Below are positions 1 to 11,769 of a DNA stretch of 64,000 nt, one piece after another. The DNA comes from Tubulanus polymorphus. Taxonomy: Eukaryota > Nemertea > Palaeonemertea > Tubulaniformes > Tubulanidae. The stretch is from assembly GCF_964204645.1 (NCBI RefSeq), contig NC_134029.1, positions 21,532,450 to 21,596,449 on the forward strand. The letters are read 5' to 3'. Under the pieces are notes generated by a model that worked only from the letters and a program-made list of their open reading frames with translations, was not told the origin of the DNA and made no database searches. Position 1 is the stretch's first letter. The number at the start of each line of letters is the position of its first letter. A program made the position numbers and the translations under genes.

Positions 1-369
1 GTATCGCTAAAGTGTTGAATAGGTATGTATTCTATTGGCAGCTTTATCATTTTGAACAAGAAAACCCATCCCTAAGGTCACTGTAGTCAATATATAATAT
101 CAAGGGTGGATCTAGGGTCTGATTCAGGGAGAGGCGCACCCCCAAAATTGAGGCATCAATTAATAAAAAGATCACCCCAAAAGAAAGCTAATCAGAAAAC
201 ATTGAACTCATTTCGTGGAAATACAGTGAACAAGTTTATGAAATTGAAATTTTTTAGGTATCAGTTCGATATTTCAGGGAAACTTGACAATTTTAAGGAG
301 GGGTGTGCACCCTCCCCTTGGATCTGCCTCTGCATATATACATTAATCAATATATCGTTCCATTTGTAG
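1..369. other. NEK1 intron with MITE-like inverted ends
   Basis: This is intron sequence upstream of the first NEK1 exon in the window. Around 104-135 it reads GGTGGATCTAGGG followed by a C-rich run, and around 296-335 a G/C-rich run ends in the roughly inverted CTTGGATCTGCC. The pair resembles the ends of a small non-autonomous DNA transposon. The 87-codon reading frame across it is not coding. Confidence 0.4.
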
Positions 370-3300
370 CACTGTTGAATTAGCTAGGACTTGTATAGGA
401 ACTCCTTACTATCTATCACCAGAGATCGTTGAAAATCAACCTTACAATAATAAAAGGTTTGTCCCTTCTGCAATTGCTTAACTTAACTTAAACATTTTGA
501 TATGTACCGAGTGACAATTTTACTACTTATCATTTTCAGTGATGTTTGGTCATTAGGATGTGTTCTTTATGAATTAACTACACTGAAACATGCAGTAAGT
601 AATTTTCTGTTGCATTTTTTTAATGAAATCAAGAGTAGATATCTTCGATCATTTGTGATATTTTCTACATATTTTTCTTTACAGTTTGAAGCTGGTAACA
701 TGAAGAATCTGGTGCTGAAAATCATCAGGGGCTCGTACCCCCCAGTTTCGCCGAGATATTCTTATGATCTCAGAAATTTGATAGCTGCATTGTTCAAACG
801 GAACCCTCGCGATCGTCCGTCTGTTAATTCCATCCTGCGCAAAAATTTCATCCAAAAGAAAATCGCCAAATTTTTAACCGAAACGGTAAGTTCGCCGAGA
901 GTTTGTTCTATCTTCAGTTCAGTCGTTATATTCAGTTATTAATGTTGTTTCTGGGATTTTATAGAAACGTTCGGATGAATTCAGTCATACGGTGATGCAT
1001 GGACAGAAAGTCGCGAAAGATTTGAGAGCGTTACCAGCTCGACCGCTGCCTAAACCAGCCGCTGCACCTGTCCGTCCAGCATCCGCTGTCTCGCGTCCTG
1101 CATCTGCTGCATCACGTCCTTCATCGGCTCGATCTCAAGCAGGTACATCTCGTATTCAATCGTTCTTCGAGAAAAGATATCTATGAATATGACCAGCAGG
1201 GTGAAATTGATGGGAAAGATTCTGAACATTTCCAAGAATATGTGAAATTTTGTGCTTTTATTCTTTTAGGCCCATTGTTTTATAAACAGCAAATCATTCA
1301 AACATTGATTTAATGTTTAGAAAATTGTTTTTGAATTCTCAGCCATGGCTATGAAAATACGTCACTATTTTGTCTTACAGGTGGTGGTGCCAAAAAGCCG
1401 AACGAAGTGAAAAAGTCGAACAACCGACCTGCTGCAGGTCGGTATAATCCGGCCAACGTTTACGCCCCTAGTTCTGCCCGACAATCGAAAGAAACTCCGC
1501 GAAAATCTGCCGATTACAAACAGCGTCCTGTCTCGGCCGGCGGACAGGCCGGAAGCTCGCAGGAAGCTCTCGCGAAGAAACGCCAGGAATTACAGGAACG
1601 AGAGAAAAAGCGCCGCGAAGCAGCAAGAAAACAGGAACAGAACTACGCGCGACAACACCGCGAACTCGTCGAGAAACAGAGGGTTAGTATTTGTTTCATC
1701 GTGCAAAGTCTGGATGTAAAATTCACGCTTTCTCACAATATAAAGAAACATTGAAAATGATTGTGTTCAAATAGGGTTTAATCAATATTATTTGTGCTTT
1801 TTATATGCTTTGTTTGCTTATTTCATTTTCGATGTTTAATTTCCATGAAAAATCGAACATTAAGTTTCTTCTTTGCTTTCATTTCATTTTCCATTCGACA
1901 ATTTGAAGTCTTGCGCGGAATCAAAAGTAATGGCAGTTAGGGAACTTGGTATTCATGGGGAATTCAACACTTAAAAGAGTTTGTTGAACGCAAAACATCA
2001 GTGAAGCTTGAATTCACATGACCAGTTCAAATAAAACTGACAAATATTCAATACCAATGAAGGAGTGGTGTGGGTGAGGGGTTAAAGCGTTTGACTCTGG
2101 AAAGCCAAACCGTGAGTTCGAACCCGCGTACATTACCGTAGTTTCCACTTATCCTTCTCTACACCCAGGACTAAGTTGGTACCTGGTCTGATAGATGACT
2201 CCTGAGCGCTTAGGAGATGCTCAATTGTTACTTCTCCCCAGGGAGAGATGATTGATACATGGTTCGCATTATAGGCAGGGGTGACAACACCGATTTAATG
2301 GAAAGCGCCTTTGAACATTGTTTCAGTGGAAAGGGCACTATAGAAATTGAATTACTATCACTATCACCACTACTATCACTACTATCAATGTTAGTGTACA
2401 GTTCACTCCATCTTTCTCGATTAAGCTGCGTCTGAGCACCCAAAATAAGGGATATCTACTGTCGAGCTAAAAGTGTGATTTGCAGTGTGTTGTGTATGAT
2501 CTATATCTTACAGTTGAGTCGTTTAAACAAAGCTCGTGAAGAGGGTTGGAAAAACTGTATCGATTCACTAAATAGTTCAAATGAAGACGGGGTACGTTAT
2601 TCATACATGTTTAGATATTGATAAATATGGAAAAATATTGTTCAAACCTTGATCTCATTATAAGAATCATAATTCGGGTATTTGGTTCAGTGAATGTGTA
2701 ATACGGGGTTTTCTGTCTGATTTTTAGAAGAAAACCCCAGAACCTCAGCATGACGTAAAACCAGCTCCTTTACCACCTAAAGTGAGTACATACCGTAATC
2801 ACTATCACTGCCTTCTTCATCAGTCTGATGTATACCACTGCAACTACTAGCCTCAGCTTTTTCTGTCTACTTTATTTCTATCGCTTGATTCTCATTGAGT
2901 TGCTTTCGATTTTGCTTTATTTCGTTATAAACTGGAATGAATCCTCACAGTCGGTGAATTCCGATACAGTTCTTGTGCCGCTGTTTTATTGTCTAATCAT
3001 TTGTAGATGATGATGAACGTTCCTGCGCCTCAGCAAGATCGTGGAAAGTACGAACAATATCACGCCTACCTCGATAAACTACAAAATGACATGGGTAATT
3101 ATTAAAGTTGACTTTATTATATGGTTCACATATTGTTTTATGCATGTACATCTTGGATAATATTATTTGGTATTTTGTAGTTGGTCGTGCGATGAACCAA
3201 GCTCCAGTACGCAATGCTCCATCCCCAGTCCTAGCTCCAGCAGCTGCAAAAAGAGAGATTGAGAGGTAAGCCTTGCCTTTAGGAATCAGGTCAAATAGAT

Positions 3301-6300
3301 AAGTATAAATCGGTAAATGTTTGATTTGGTTATTTTAGCCGGCAAGCAGGCCGTAATGCAGCTTATCGAGGAGCGCAGGCTGCGGAAAGAGCACGTGTCG
3401 TTAATGAATTCATCAGTCGTAAGAAAGAAGCAGCTGCGAATAAGAAAAGAGCACAAGCTGAAATATTACATGGTGTAAGTACCGTACAGATAATCTTAAT
3501 GACTTGGTTACTGTTTGTAAGCGTTTATATTCGCCCTAACTCTTGTCTATTGTCAGGAGGTGAGTTTGATCAAGGTTGTATTTACCATCAGGTAGTGGTT
3601 ATTGAGCCATTTGGCGTGTCCCATGAGGTGGCTGGTTGTTGAGCAGGTAGCCCCAAGTTCCAACAGGTTTTATGAAACTAATGCTTGTTAAAATGTATTC
3701 AATATTTTAGCCCTATTCGCGACCAACTTCCGCCCAAGCGGCCGGAGACGGTAACAGACTTCCAAATCGTGCACCATCTGCGCAGAATAGACAAGAGGAG
3801 GTACGTAGGTTTATGTTAAAAAATGATTGTAAGAAAAAAGCCAGAAAACTGAACAATGCTTCGATGTTTTCCAGGAATATCTGAAACGTCTCGGTCAAAT
3901 CAGACAACAGAATTTGCAAGAGAGACGTGTTGTTAGAAATGATGGAGCAGGGGTATGTGTTTAAGACTGTTTTCATTCGAACATTTTACTTTGAATGATG
4001 TTTACCCGAACATGATTATTTCAATTCAGGATATATCTGCAAATGATGCTGAAATACGAAAGAAGAAAATTGAGGCGTTGAAGGTAAAATTCATCTATAA
4101 AACTGCCAAATCAAGTCTTTCATATATGTGATAAAGTTCAATATTACACCATGATTGTGTCACTTAATAACTTTGCTTTCTGCTTACTGGTGTTTTAGGC
4201 GCAAGCGGATGAAAGAGCTAAAAAACTAAAGGAACAACTTGAACAAAAGAGGAAAGATGCCTATGAGAAAGAGAAAGAACAACAACAGCAGCAGAAACAG
4301 TTCAATCGTGATAACAGAGTCCCAGCGCATCGGTAGGCCATATATAAACATTACTCATTACTTGTGATTTCTTGGATTTGTATATGTGATAATTCTTCGC
4401 TGCCATTTCAGAGCGGTACCTGTGTCTTCTCCTGCCCCTGTTATACCAATGACGAATGTAATGAAAGCGATCGGTGTCTCAGTCGACGACGAACAAAAAA
4501 CCGAACCGGAAAAATTAGAACGAGAGAAGTACGTTTATATGTTTTATGGAATTGTGTTTGGGGTTTTGAGCTTTGTATACGGACTGCATTACTCAATTTG
4601 TATTATTCATTCATAGAACTGCCGTTCAGAAGAAGAAAGAAGAGATTCTTAAACGTATTAATGAAAAGGTTAGTTAGTTAGCGGAACGCAGTCAGTTACC
4701 GTGTATGTTAATGCTAGACCGATTCATTTCACTCACGTAAGGCATGATTGTATTTTCAGCCACCGGTTAAAGAAAGACCGAAGTGGGGCGCAGCTGTAGA
4801 AATGGACCCAGCCAAAGAACGGCCTAAATGGGGTGTAGGTGCGGGCGATGGTAAACCATTATTTGCCAATCTTCCTCTTGAAGTTACATCATCAGCTATG
4901 GAAGGTATGAGAATTAGATGACTAATTCTTAATAGTAATGTATTTATAAAGATGTTGTAAAGTGTATTTATCTTTCATAAAAAGCCATACATGCAAATAT
5001 ATCAGTACATTTTTAAGTGCAATGTATGGTTATGAAGGATCCAGAACTATGCAACGTTTATGAGGCTTTCATTCTACTGTTGATATACGTGTATTTCGAA
5101 TGTATCTATTTCTAGCCACCAGCTCTCACGATGTAGTAATAAAACATGCGGTTGTTGCGACTCCAGAAAAGACGCCAGCGGAAGAGGCCGCTGATCCACC
5201 AGGGTCGAGTCGTAAACAGTGGGGCGGAGCTCCTAAAACTGTACTCGTCGCTTTAGAGAAAGCGAGCGTTATCGTTGACAGTACAACAATAACAATGCCT
5301 GAAGATGAGAAGGAAAGTCCCACCAAAGGTAAAGTGAAAGCATTCTACAGTTGTTTCGTGCACTTAACCCGATGTTACAATATTGATTATCAAAAGATAG
5401 AATTTAATGAATATTCCCTAAAATTCATAAAGACTAGTATTTTGATATTGCATGTAGCATTTCCATAATTGTGGCACTTTTGGAATAATTTTAATGTTAG
5501 AATGTTAAGTTTTCTGTGATAACACTGCAGGACCTAGTTCCACAGTTGTTAGTGTTAACTCTGAGTTCAAATTAGTTCATTTTCGATGAGTCAAATCTTA
5601 ACTCAGAACTGTGGAACGGGGCCCAGCACTTAAGAATCTAACTCTGGTACTGAGTTTTTAATAACCCTGTAACATGTATTTTGATTGTTTGACGTTGTTG
5701 AATTTTGCACACAGGTAATCGGAAACAAAATGTAGCATTTACAATCGATATCGAAGAAGAAACAACACCCCCGGCACCACCAGTTAGATCTGGTACTGTT
5801 ATAATTGATAAACCTTCTGTTGATACAAGTGAGTCCCCTATTGATTCACCAACCCAGGCCATTTGAGACATATCTGATACTTCATCATGAAAAACTAAAT
5901 GTTCATCCTATTTACCTGTACCATTAGAATATATCTTAATATCATCTAAGGGATCATTCATTAAGCACATATGCAAGCTTGCATATCGCTGTGTGGGGGG
6001 TCAAAAATTGATCGCTTCACCTTTGACATAACCCTTAAGATCGCGTACATTAAAATCAGCAAAATTTTGCTTACAACTTTGTTTACTGGCATGTCCTGGA
6101 ATATAGAAGGTCTACTCTTTGGTCTACAAGTATGACGCTCATGTGGAATGTTTCTGAAACGGTTTACTATGTCTCCATTGGTCTGATTATTTTTCTAAGT
6201 GTGAAATAGATGTTGTAATCGGTAGTTGCATGGTTTTCCTTTCTTCTTTCACCTGAAGGTAATTCAGATGTACCCACTGATACACCTCCTTCTGTCACCA

Positions 6301-8918
6301 ACGCACCATCGGCTGAAGCTATGAGTATGAATAGCAAAACTCAGGTTATAGAAAAAGATATGACATCAAAGACCCAAGTTTTAGATAAGAAATCCGAAGA
6401 AATCGCTGAAAATAAAGATTCAGAAGAGAAGCTCTCAGAGAAAGAGAAGCCTTCTGAAGAGAAGCCCTCAAAGACAGAGGAAGTCTCAGAGGAAGAAGAG
6501 AAATGTTCTGACAATTCCTCTGAAAAAGATAAATTGGAGGTCGGAGCTGAGAAACAAGGTTCTGTAGTTTGTAGTAAAACTATAAAGCTTCCAACGCTTA
6601 CTGTAACCTCTTCACCTCCTTCCGCTGTGCTACCTTCAAATGACGAAAATTTAGAGGTCATAGACATATCTCCTCAACCTTCTGTCATTACTTGCGATAA
6701 ACCTCCTGCACAACCAATCACTGATGCTTGGCTGAAAGGTAAAAAATGTAAAATTGAACACAACCTGACATCTGCTTTGCCGTTAATTTTCTCTTGTCTG
6801 CTTTATTTGATATTGTTATTTACTTGATTTTGTGATCCAGTGCGTTTTATTAGCTGCAAAATTAAGCTCACTCTCTTTTATTCATTAGTCACAATGAGAT
6901 ATTATCCTTATTATTTTATCAATATCTTGTACTTTATTACTGTTGAATTTCATTCCATTATGTGTTCATTCTTGTATGTTCATTCATTCTACAGAAAAAC
7001 CAGATGCACCTGAACAAAAACCTGAAGAATCAAAGCCTGATGAATCAAAACCAGAAGAATCAAACATGGCGACAAAACAAGAAGAGTCTAGTCAGAAATC
7101 CGAAGAGGTTTCAGCGAGTTTAATGGATAAAGTTGAATTGGATGAGGATGAAGATGAGAATCGACCTAGATCACAGATAAATTTGGGACTAACTACTGGA
7201 CAGTTTGACTGCGCACAAGCTAGTGTAAGTTTGCAAATATACAGATCTTCTATTTTTGTGGTGATATTTCATATACTATCAGTGCAATGAACACACTCAG
7301 AAATACATGTATATGACCATCATTTCTCCTACGTTATCATGGATACTATTAGTGTTCTGATACACAAATTGCTTTGGTCATTTATGATGGGATATGTATA
7401 CTATTCCTGTAATTGTATTTCAGTTACTGCGTACATGTTCGATGCCGGACTTATCCAAACTTTTCAAGACAATTGAAAGTCCAGCGAAAAGTCCAGAGAA
7501 AACTCCGATAAGTCAGAGTTTAGATTTAGCCATAATGGATGATTCGAAGGTGAGAAACATGAGAATGATGATTATAGTGAATGGGGCATCTTCTTGGGAT
7601 TAAATTAATTTTTTGCTTGTTCTGCTAGCAATCTTTGGACCTCGATGTAGACGACATTGAAGAAGATTATGTTGATGATGACGATGATGATGAAATTAAT
7701 GATGATACAAACTTTGGAGATGGAGACAGATTTTTGTATGAAAGCTAGAACCACTTTTCGCCAAGTAAATTTATGTGCTCGGTCAATAACTGTAGTTGTT
7801 TTATTTTACAGCGATGATGATGATGATGATGATGATGACAATGATGATGATGAAGATGATGATCTCTTAACTGTGATGGAATCGATGGAAAATATCCTTC
7901 ACAAAACTGGTAATTTTTTTCATAATCCCTTGTCCTAGTTGTAATTTCACTACATAATTGATCTTACGTCACAATTTCAGATATGGATACAAGTGGAGAA
8001 ACCAATGACAGTATAACAAAAGATGAAAATGAAGATGCTAGTTTAGAAGATGGTGATAATGAAGATGAAGAAATCGATGAGGATATGAATGAGGATGATA
8101 TTGTGATTGGTCAAACTATCATTCCAGGGAAGGAAGAGTGGCAATCAGGTGAAAATAAACTACCTGTATTAACATAAGATTCTCGCATTACTCTGAGGTA
8201 TGTTGTGAAGTTGTCAAAAATGAATTTGATTGATTTCAGATTCGTCAGATTACGACGATGACAATAATGAAGAACATGGAGCGACAAGAGATGAAGTGTT
8301 TTCGCGTCTCGAGGAAACACGAGCTAATCTCGAAGAGCAATTAGGATTCGATCGATTTATAGAGGCCTATAAAGCAGTTCAGGTATACGTTGGCTTACTA
8401 CTGTACATCGCAGTATTGCAATAGTGCTTCAATCAACAAATTTCTTTGGAACTTACAGTGATTAAGTGAAAAGTATTTGTAAAGATACAAATTTTACCGA
8501 TGTAGACAATCTATACTGGTATTGATTTTCGGATTTTTCAACATTGACAAACAGTAGGGACAGAAAAACTTTTAGTTATTCTGCCGGTTCGAATGGAGGC
8601 AAAATCTATTGTACAGTGCTACAGTGAATTTGAAATTTTTGTATTAAAATGTAATTGGTTTTTGTTTGACTTGTATATTTCAGGCGATTCACGAAGATGA
8701 AGACGAGAGTATAGAAGATTGTAGTAAAGTAGTTACTAAAATATTAGGAGATCAAAACCATCTTTATGATAAAATATTACGTCTTGTAATCGCTGATGGA
8801 GCTTATACCGAAGGTATGTTGCATATTATCATCATCCTCTTTTTGAGAACAGAGGGTTGGGGAATATTAATGAAATATACGCAATGTATTCATGTTTATG
8901 TTTTCAGATAACGAATGA
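370..8918 (+). CDS. NEK1: NEK1 serine/threonine kinase, 3' part (28 exons, about 1,250 residues)
   Basis: NIMA-related kinase that acts at cilia and centrosomes and in the DNA damage response. The window opens inside the kinase domain: exon 370-456 encodes the activation and P+1 segment ([15 protein letters not shown]), 540-594 gives [18 protein letters not shown], and 685-885 ends the lobe with [16 protein letters not shown]. Further exons are 965-1142, 1381-1682, 2514-2591, 2728-2781, 3007-3094, 3181-3265, 3339-3474, 3711-3800, 3875-3952, 4030-4083, 4199-4332, 4412-4528, 4617-4668, 4760-4904, 5116-5328, 5715-5828, 6259-6738, 6995-7224, 7424-7549, 7629-7735, 7812-7909, 7981-8148, 8240-8382, 8684-8813 and 8908-8918. 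The middle is a basic, Q/K/E-rich coiled coil. The C-terminus matches NEK1 closely, with [15 protein letters not shown], then [15 protein letters not shown] and a final ADGAYTEDNE. All joins keep frame. The N-terminal kinase lobe lies left of the window. Confidence 0.96.
2057..2392 (+). mobile_element. tRNA-derived SINE in a NEK1 intron
   Basis: The left end holds a pol III A-box-like segment (TGGTGTGGGTGAGGGGTTAA) and, about 35 bp later, a B-box GAGTTCGAACC. The body ends in an AAAGCGCCTTTGAACA and GGGCACTATAGAAATT block like the conserved 3' domains of animal V- or Deu-type SINEs. The tail is an (ACT/ATC)n repeat at about 2353-2391. It lies in the intron between 1682 and 2514, in sense orientation. 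No acceptor stem can be folded, so it is not a functional tRNA gene. Confidence 0.75.
5530..5625. mobile_element. Palindromic MITE, family GGACCyAGTTCCACAGTTGT, copy 1
   Basis: The ends are inverted (GGACCTAGTTCCACAG at the left, CTGTGGAACGGGGCCC at the right), and the interior is also near-palindromic around GTTAACTCTGAG and CTCAGAACTGTGG. Further copies are at 12029-12142 and 28586-28685. It lies in a NEK1 intron. There is no coding capacity, so it is a non-autonomous hairpin element. Confidence 0.65.
7640..7870 (+). repeat. GAT/GAC-rich coding repeat giving poly-Asp tracts in NEK1
   Basis: Two runs of GAT/GAC/GAA codons, around 7664-7695 and 7812-7863, encode Asp-rich tracts. They flank a short intron (7736-7811) whose acceptor runs straight into CGATGATGATG. 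The tracts fall where human NEK1 is also acidic, so they are an expanded low-complexity segment of the protein. Confidence 0.7.
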
Positions 8919-10191
8919 GATGATTCTGCTGGTATTTTCAACTGAAAACTGAGATCTGATGATAGGAATTAATTTCTGCTGTGAATTCATTAACCGTCCA
9001 TGTGTATGTTGATTTTCTCCAGTTCTGACCTCTGTCTGTGATACACTAAATAACATATCCATTACACGCGCCACAGACCTCTGTGATATACATCAGAGAT
9101 TATAATAATCGTTTGTGTTCAAATTAGTGCTGTTTTATTGAATGTTAAGATTACTTAAAAGACGATTTATACGAAATGTATATTAGATACAGTGGAACCT
9201 TTGGAACTTCAGGGGACCGGAAAATCTGTTCGTTAATATAATCAATAGTTGGTTATATCCAGGATGAAATTATTAAAATTTTCCTATTTCGAATGAAATT
9301 CTAGGTTAGTGATAACCAATGAATCGCTATATCCAAGGTCATTACAACAAGGTTCCGCTATACTATTTCTAGAACAAGTCTATAGATAGTAGTGAACTAT
9401 GTAGTAAGACTCAGTATATGTGTATAGTGTGCTAGTTTAGAAATGTCTCTATATTCTATAGAAGACCTGTTTAACCGGGTTTTCTCGTTCAAACACATGA
9501 GATATTATTACAGAGCGTGTTTATAATTGTTAAGCTGTTTATTTTGTATATGTAATTATGAATGAATGTCTATGTGGGCAACTTAGACAAATGAATATAA
9601 CCAAGTGGATGAGTTCTAGACTCTAAATCTTTGAGTCTAGTTAGTTTCCATTTCATAGTTTCGATCTTTTTACCGTACCTGGTAGGCCTATAGAAAATGT
9701 ATAGATGTATTAAATGTCTTATACACATCAAAGGAGATGAATTTAGAAAACATTTAAGGATAAAATGTGTGGTCTTCATTGCAGAATTACTTTAAAACTT
9801 ATGTTTTTGTGACTTATATGAACATTTTGCTTGGAAAATATTAATCTACCAAAGTAAAAGTCCATCCATGGCGTTCCATAATGAAAATATATCAATAGGA
9901 AATTTTTAAAGGCCTATGATGTCGATTGCAATTTTGTTAAGGGGTATATACATGCTATGTAATATTTTTCATTTTATGCAATCTTGTAAAATAAAGATGC
10001 TTTTTAAACTGTATTGTTCTTTGTGAAGGCTTCAATTTTATTTGAGCTTTGTTTGAGGTAAATATCGTCGTTTCGTGTTGTAAATAAGCGTATTCTGGTT
10101 TTCGATTTGGTCTGCAAAGTGCGCGAAGTAGCATCCCAGTAGAAAGCGGTCGCTACCTTTACAGTTACGGAGCTCGTTCGTTTCACGCGAA
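8919..10191 (+). other. NEK1 3' UTR and spacer, poly(A) signal at 9990-9995
   Basis: No gene is seen. The 3' UTR runs about 1.07 kb to AATAAA at 9990-9995 and includes the transposon copy at 9190-9360. Only about 200 bp separate that signal from the next start codon on the same strand. Confidence 0.6.
9190..9360. mobile_element. MITE with CAGTGGAACC ends and TA target site, copy in NEK1 3' UTR
   Basis: It begins CAGTGGAACCTTTGG right after TA, and ends with inverted AAGGTTCCGCTA before TA. A second full-length copy is at 46224-46391. Internal fragments with a shared GATGAAATTC and AATAACC core are at about 12784-12840 and 36450-36505. A TA target site and CAGT terminus suggest a non-autonomous pogo/Tigger-like (Tc1-mariner) element. 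That class call is inferred from the ends alone. Confidence 0.65.
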
Positions 10192-11196
10192 ATGACGCAT
10201 AAAAGGTGTCCAAAATGCCACAACAAGGTATTTGTATTCATTGTTAAAGAAATTTAATGATATTTTCAGATCATGAGGTTATTTTATCAATATATTAAAG
10301 TTGAAATTAAATTTAAAGTCGATATATTGATTGTACTAATTAGCGAAAATCACCGATATATTTATTTTTCACTGATCGGTCGATGATGGATATTTTATTT
10401 CCTAGGGGAAGAATGATCAATTATTTTATTTCTAGGTGATGTTTTGTCACATTTAGATTTGATTAATTTGTTTCTGTTTATTAGATTCCAGTTGCTTGTA
10501 AGTCGTGTAAATGCGGTCATAAATTCCAAGTGCGATCAAAATTAGCTATTGATGATAAGGGTAAGTTAATTAACATCAAACTTGCTGGATCTTAATTAGA
10601 AAATTTCAAAAACTGCTAGTTTCTTGCCGATCTTTTAAAGGTAAAACCAGATTCCGGCCACCCACAAATATCAGCGAACGAAAGAAACGTTTGGTAAGAG
10701 TTCGGAAAGTCACGGCGCAATATCAGGCGAGCATTCCCGCCCGACTGAAACAAATCCGAAAAAAGGTCAGAGAAAACGTGACCGGGGCCGGTAGTACGGA
10801 CAGACGACCGGTAGGTCGACCTCGTAAAAATCCGATCAATCCATCGGTAAGTTCGTCGTCGAACTCGGCGACTTCAGAGACATCGGGAATTCAACATCAA
10901 CGGACGAAAAGACAAATGAAATGTGCACTAGCGAGAGCTAGAGATGAAGCAGGTTGGTACAAATAAATTAATCCTGTGAACCCTGTTACAACGACACCCC
11001 TAAATGCCGGTGTAGCATCTATACGGGAGAATTATGCGTGATTATTTTCTCATTACTTCGATTTTCAGAAAAAGTGACGGCGAATCAGAATGAAGAAACG
11101 TACAGTAATTTATCCGCGGAGAAAGCATTGCAGTATTCTATCATACTAGCCGAACTAAATCGCAAATACGCCATTCAAACATTTAAACCGATTTGA
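10192..11196 (+). CDS. C16orf87: C16orf87/UPF0547 homologue, 183 residues, 4 exons
   Basis: Exons are 10192-10227, 10485-10560, 10641-10952 and 11069-11196. The start is set by MTHKRCPKCHNK, which leads into a zinc-ribbon-like N-terminus with CPKC, then IPVACKSCKCGHKF, the hallmark of the UPF0547 family. A basic middle follows with an AT-hook-like core (PVGRPRKNP). The C-terminus, YSNLSAEKALQYSIILAELN, matches the family's conserved tail. Human C16orf87 is about 154 residues and its biochemical role is unknown. The zinc site and basic core suggest nucleic-acid or chromatin contact, but that is inference. The gene is head-to-tail with NEK1. AATAAA signals lie at 11339 and 11410. Confidence 0.9.
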
Positions 11197-11448
11197 ACGA
11201 GAAATCTCCGTTATTGTAAGACTTGTGTGCAATAGATAGTAAGAACTGCCTGCTGTAAATGATGAGAGAAGAGAGGATTAGGAAGTGTCATCGAATTCAA
11301 GTGAATTTAATGAGTCTGCTCGAAAGACTACAGTGTAAAATAAAAACCTGTATATTATACTACCTAGATCATTTATACTTTATATAATATCCATAGAAAT
11401 GAAATAACGAATAAAAACATTTGTTAGAAAGTACATACGTGTCTGAAT

Positions 11449-11660
11449 TGCTTTATTTTTCGATTTTTCATGAACAAATCAAATTGTGAAATACGATATG
11501 CATCAGAATGTACTTTATTTACAATACAAAAATCTTTTAGCTTAGTTCCCGTTGAACAGATGATTATATAAAAAGATCCGCTTAGTACACAAATGCCTAT
11601 ACATTGTTTTATTATTCGATTTTTCATGAACAAATAAAATTGCGAAATTTGATACAAAAA
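11449..11660. repeat. Direct duplication of about 55 bp in the PLRG1 3' UTR
   Basis: A block containing CGATTTTTCATGAACAAAT occurs at about 11449-11503 and again at about 11606-11660, with similar flanks and about 100 bp between. It lies between the C16orf87 poly(A) signals and the PLRG1 stop codon, so it falls in the 3' UTR of PLRG1. Confidence 0.65.
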
Positions 11661-11769
11661 TTTCCATATGTGGTCATTTTTTTTTTCGCGAAATGCATTC
11701 CTTACGAACAGATGGAAGTGAAAATGTTCAACGTACATAAAATGTTCAGCCTCTGTAAAAGTTCTATGT

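Noticed and set aside
2060-2135. tRNA gene
   Set aside because: It has A- and B-box-like sequences but no acceptor stem, and it continues into a SINE body and repeat tail.
6341-6667. Reverse-strand 108-codon Ser/Phe-rich frame
   Set aside because: It is the antisense shadow of the Glu/Lys/Ser-rich NEK1 exon 6259-6738.
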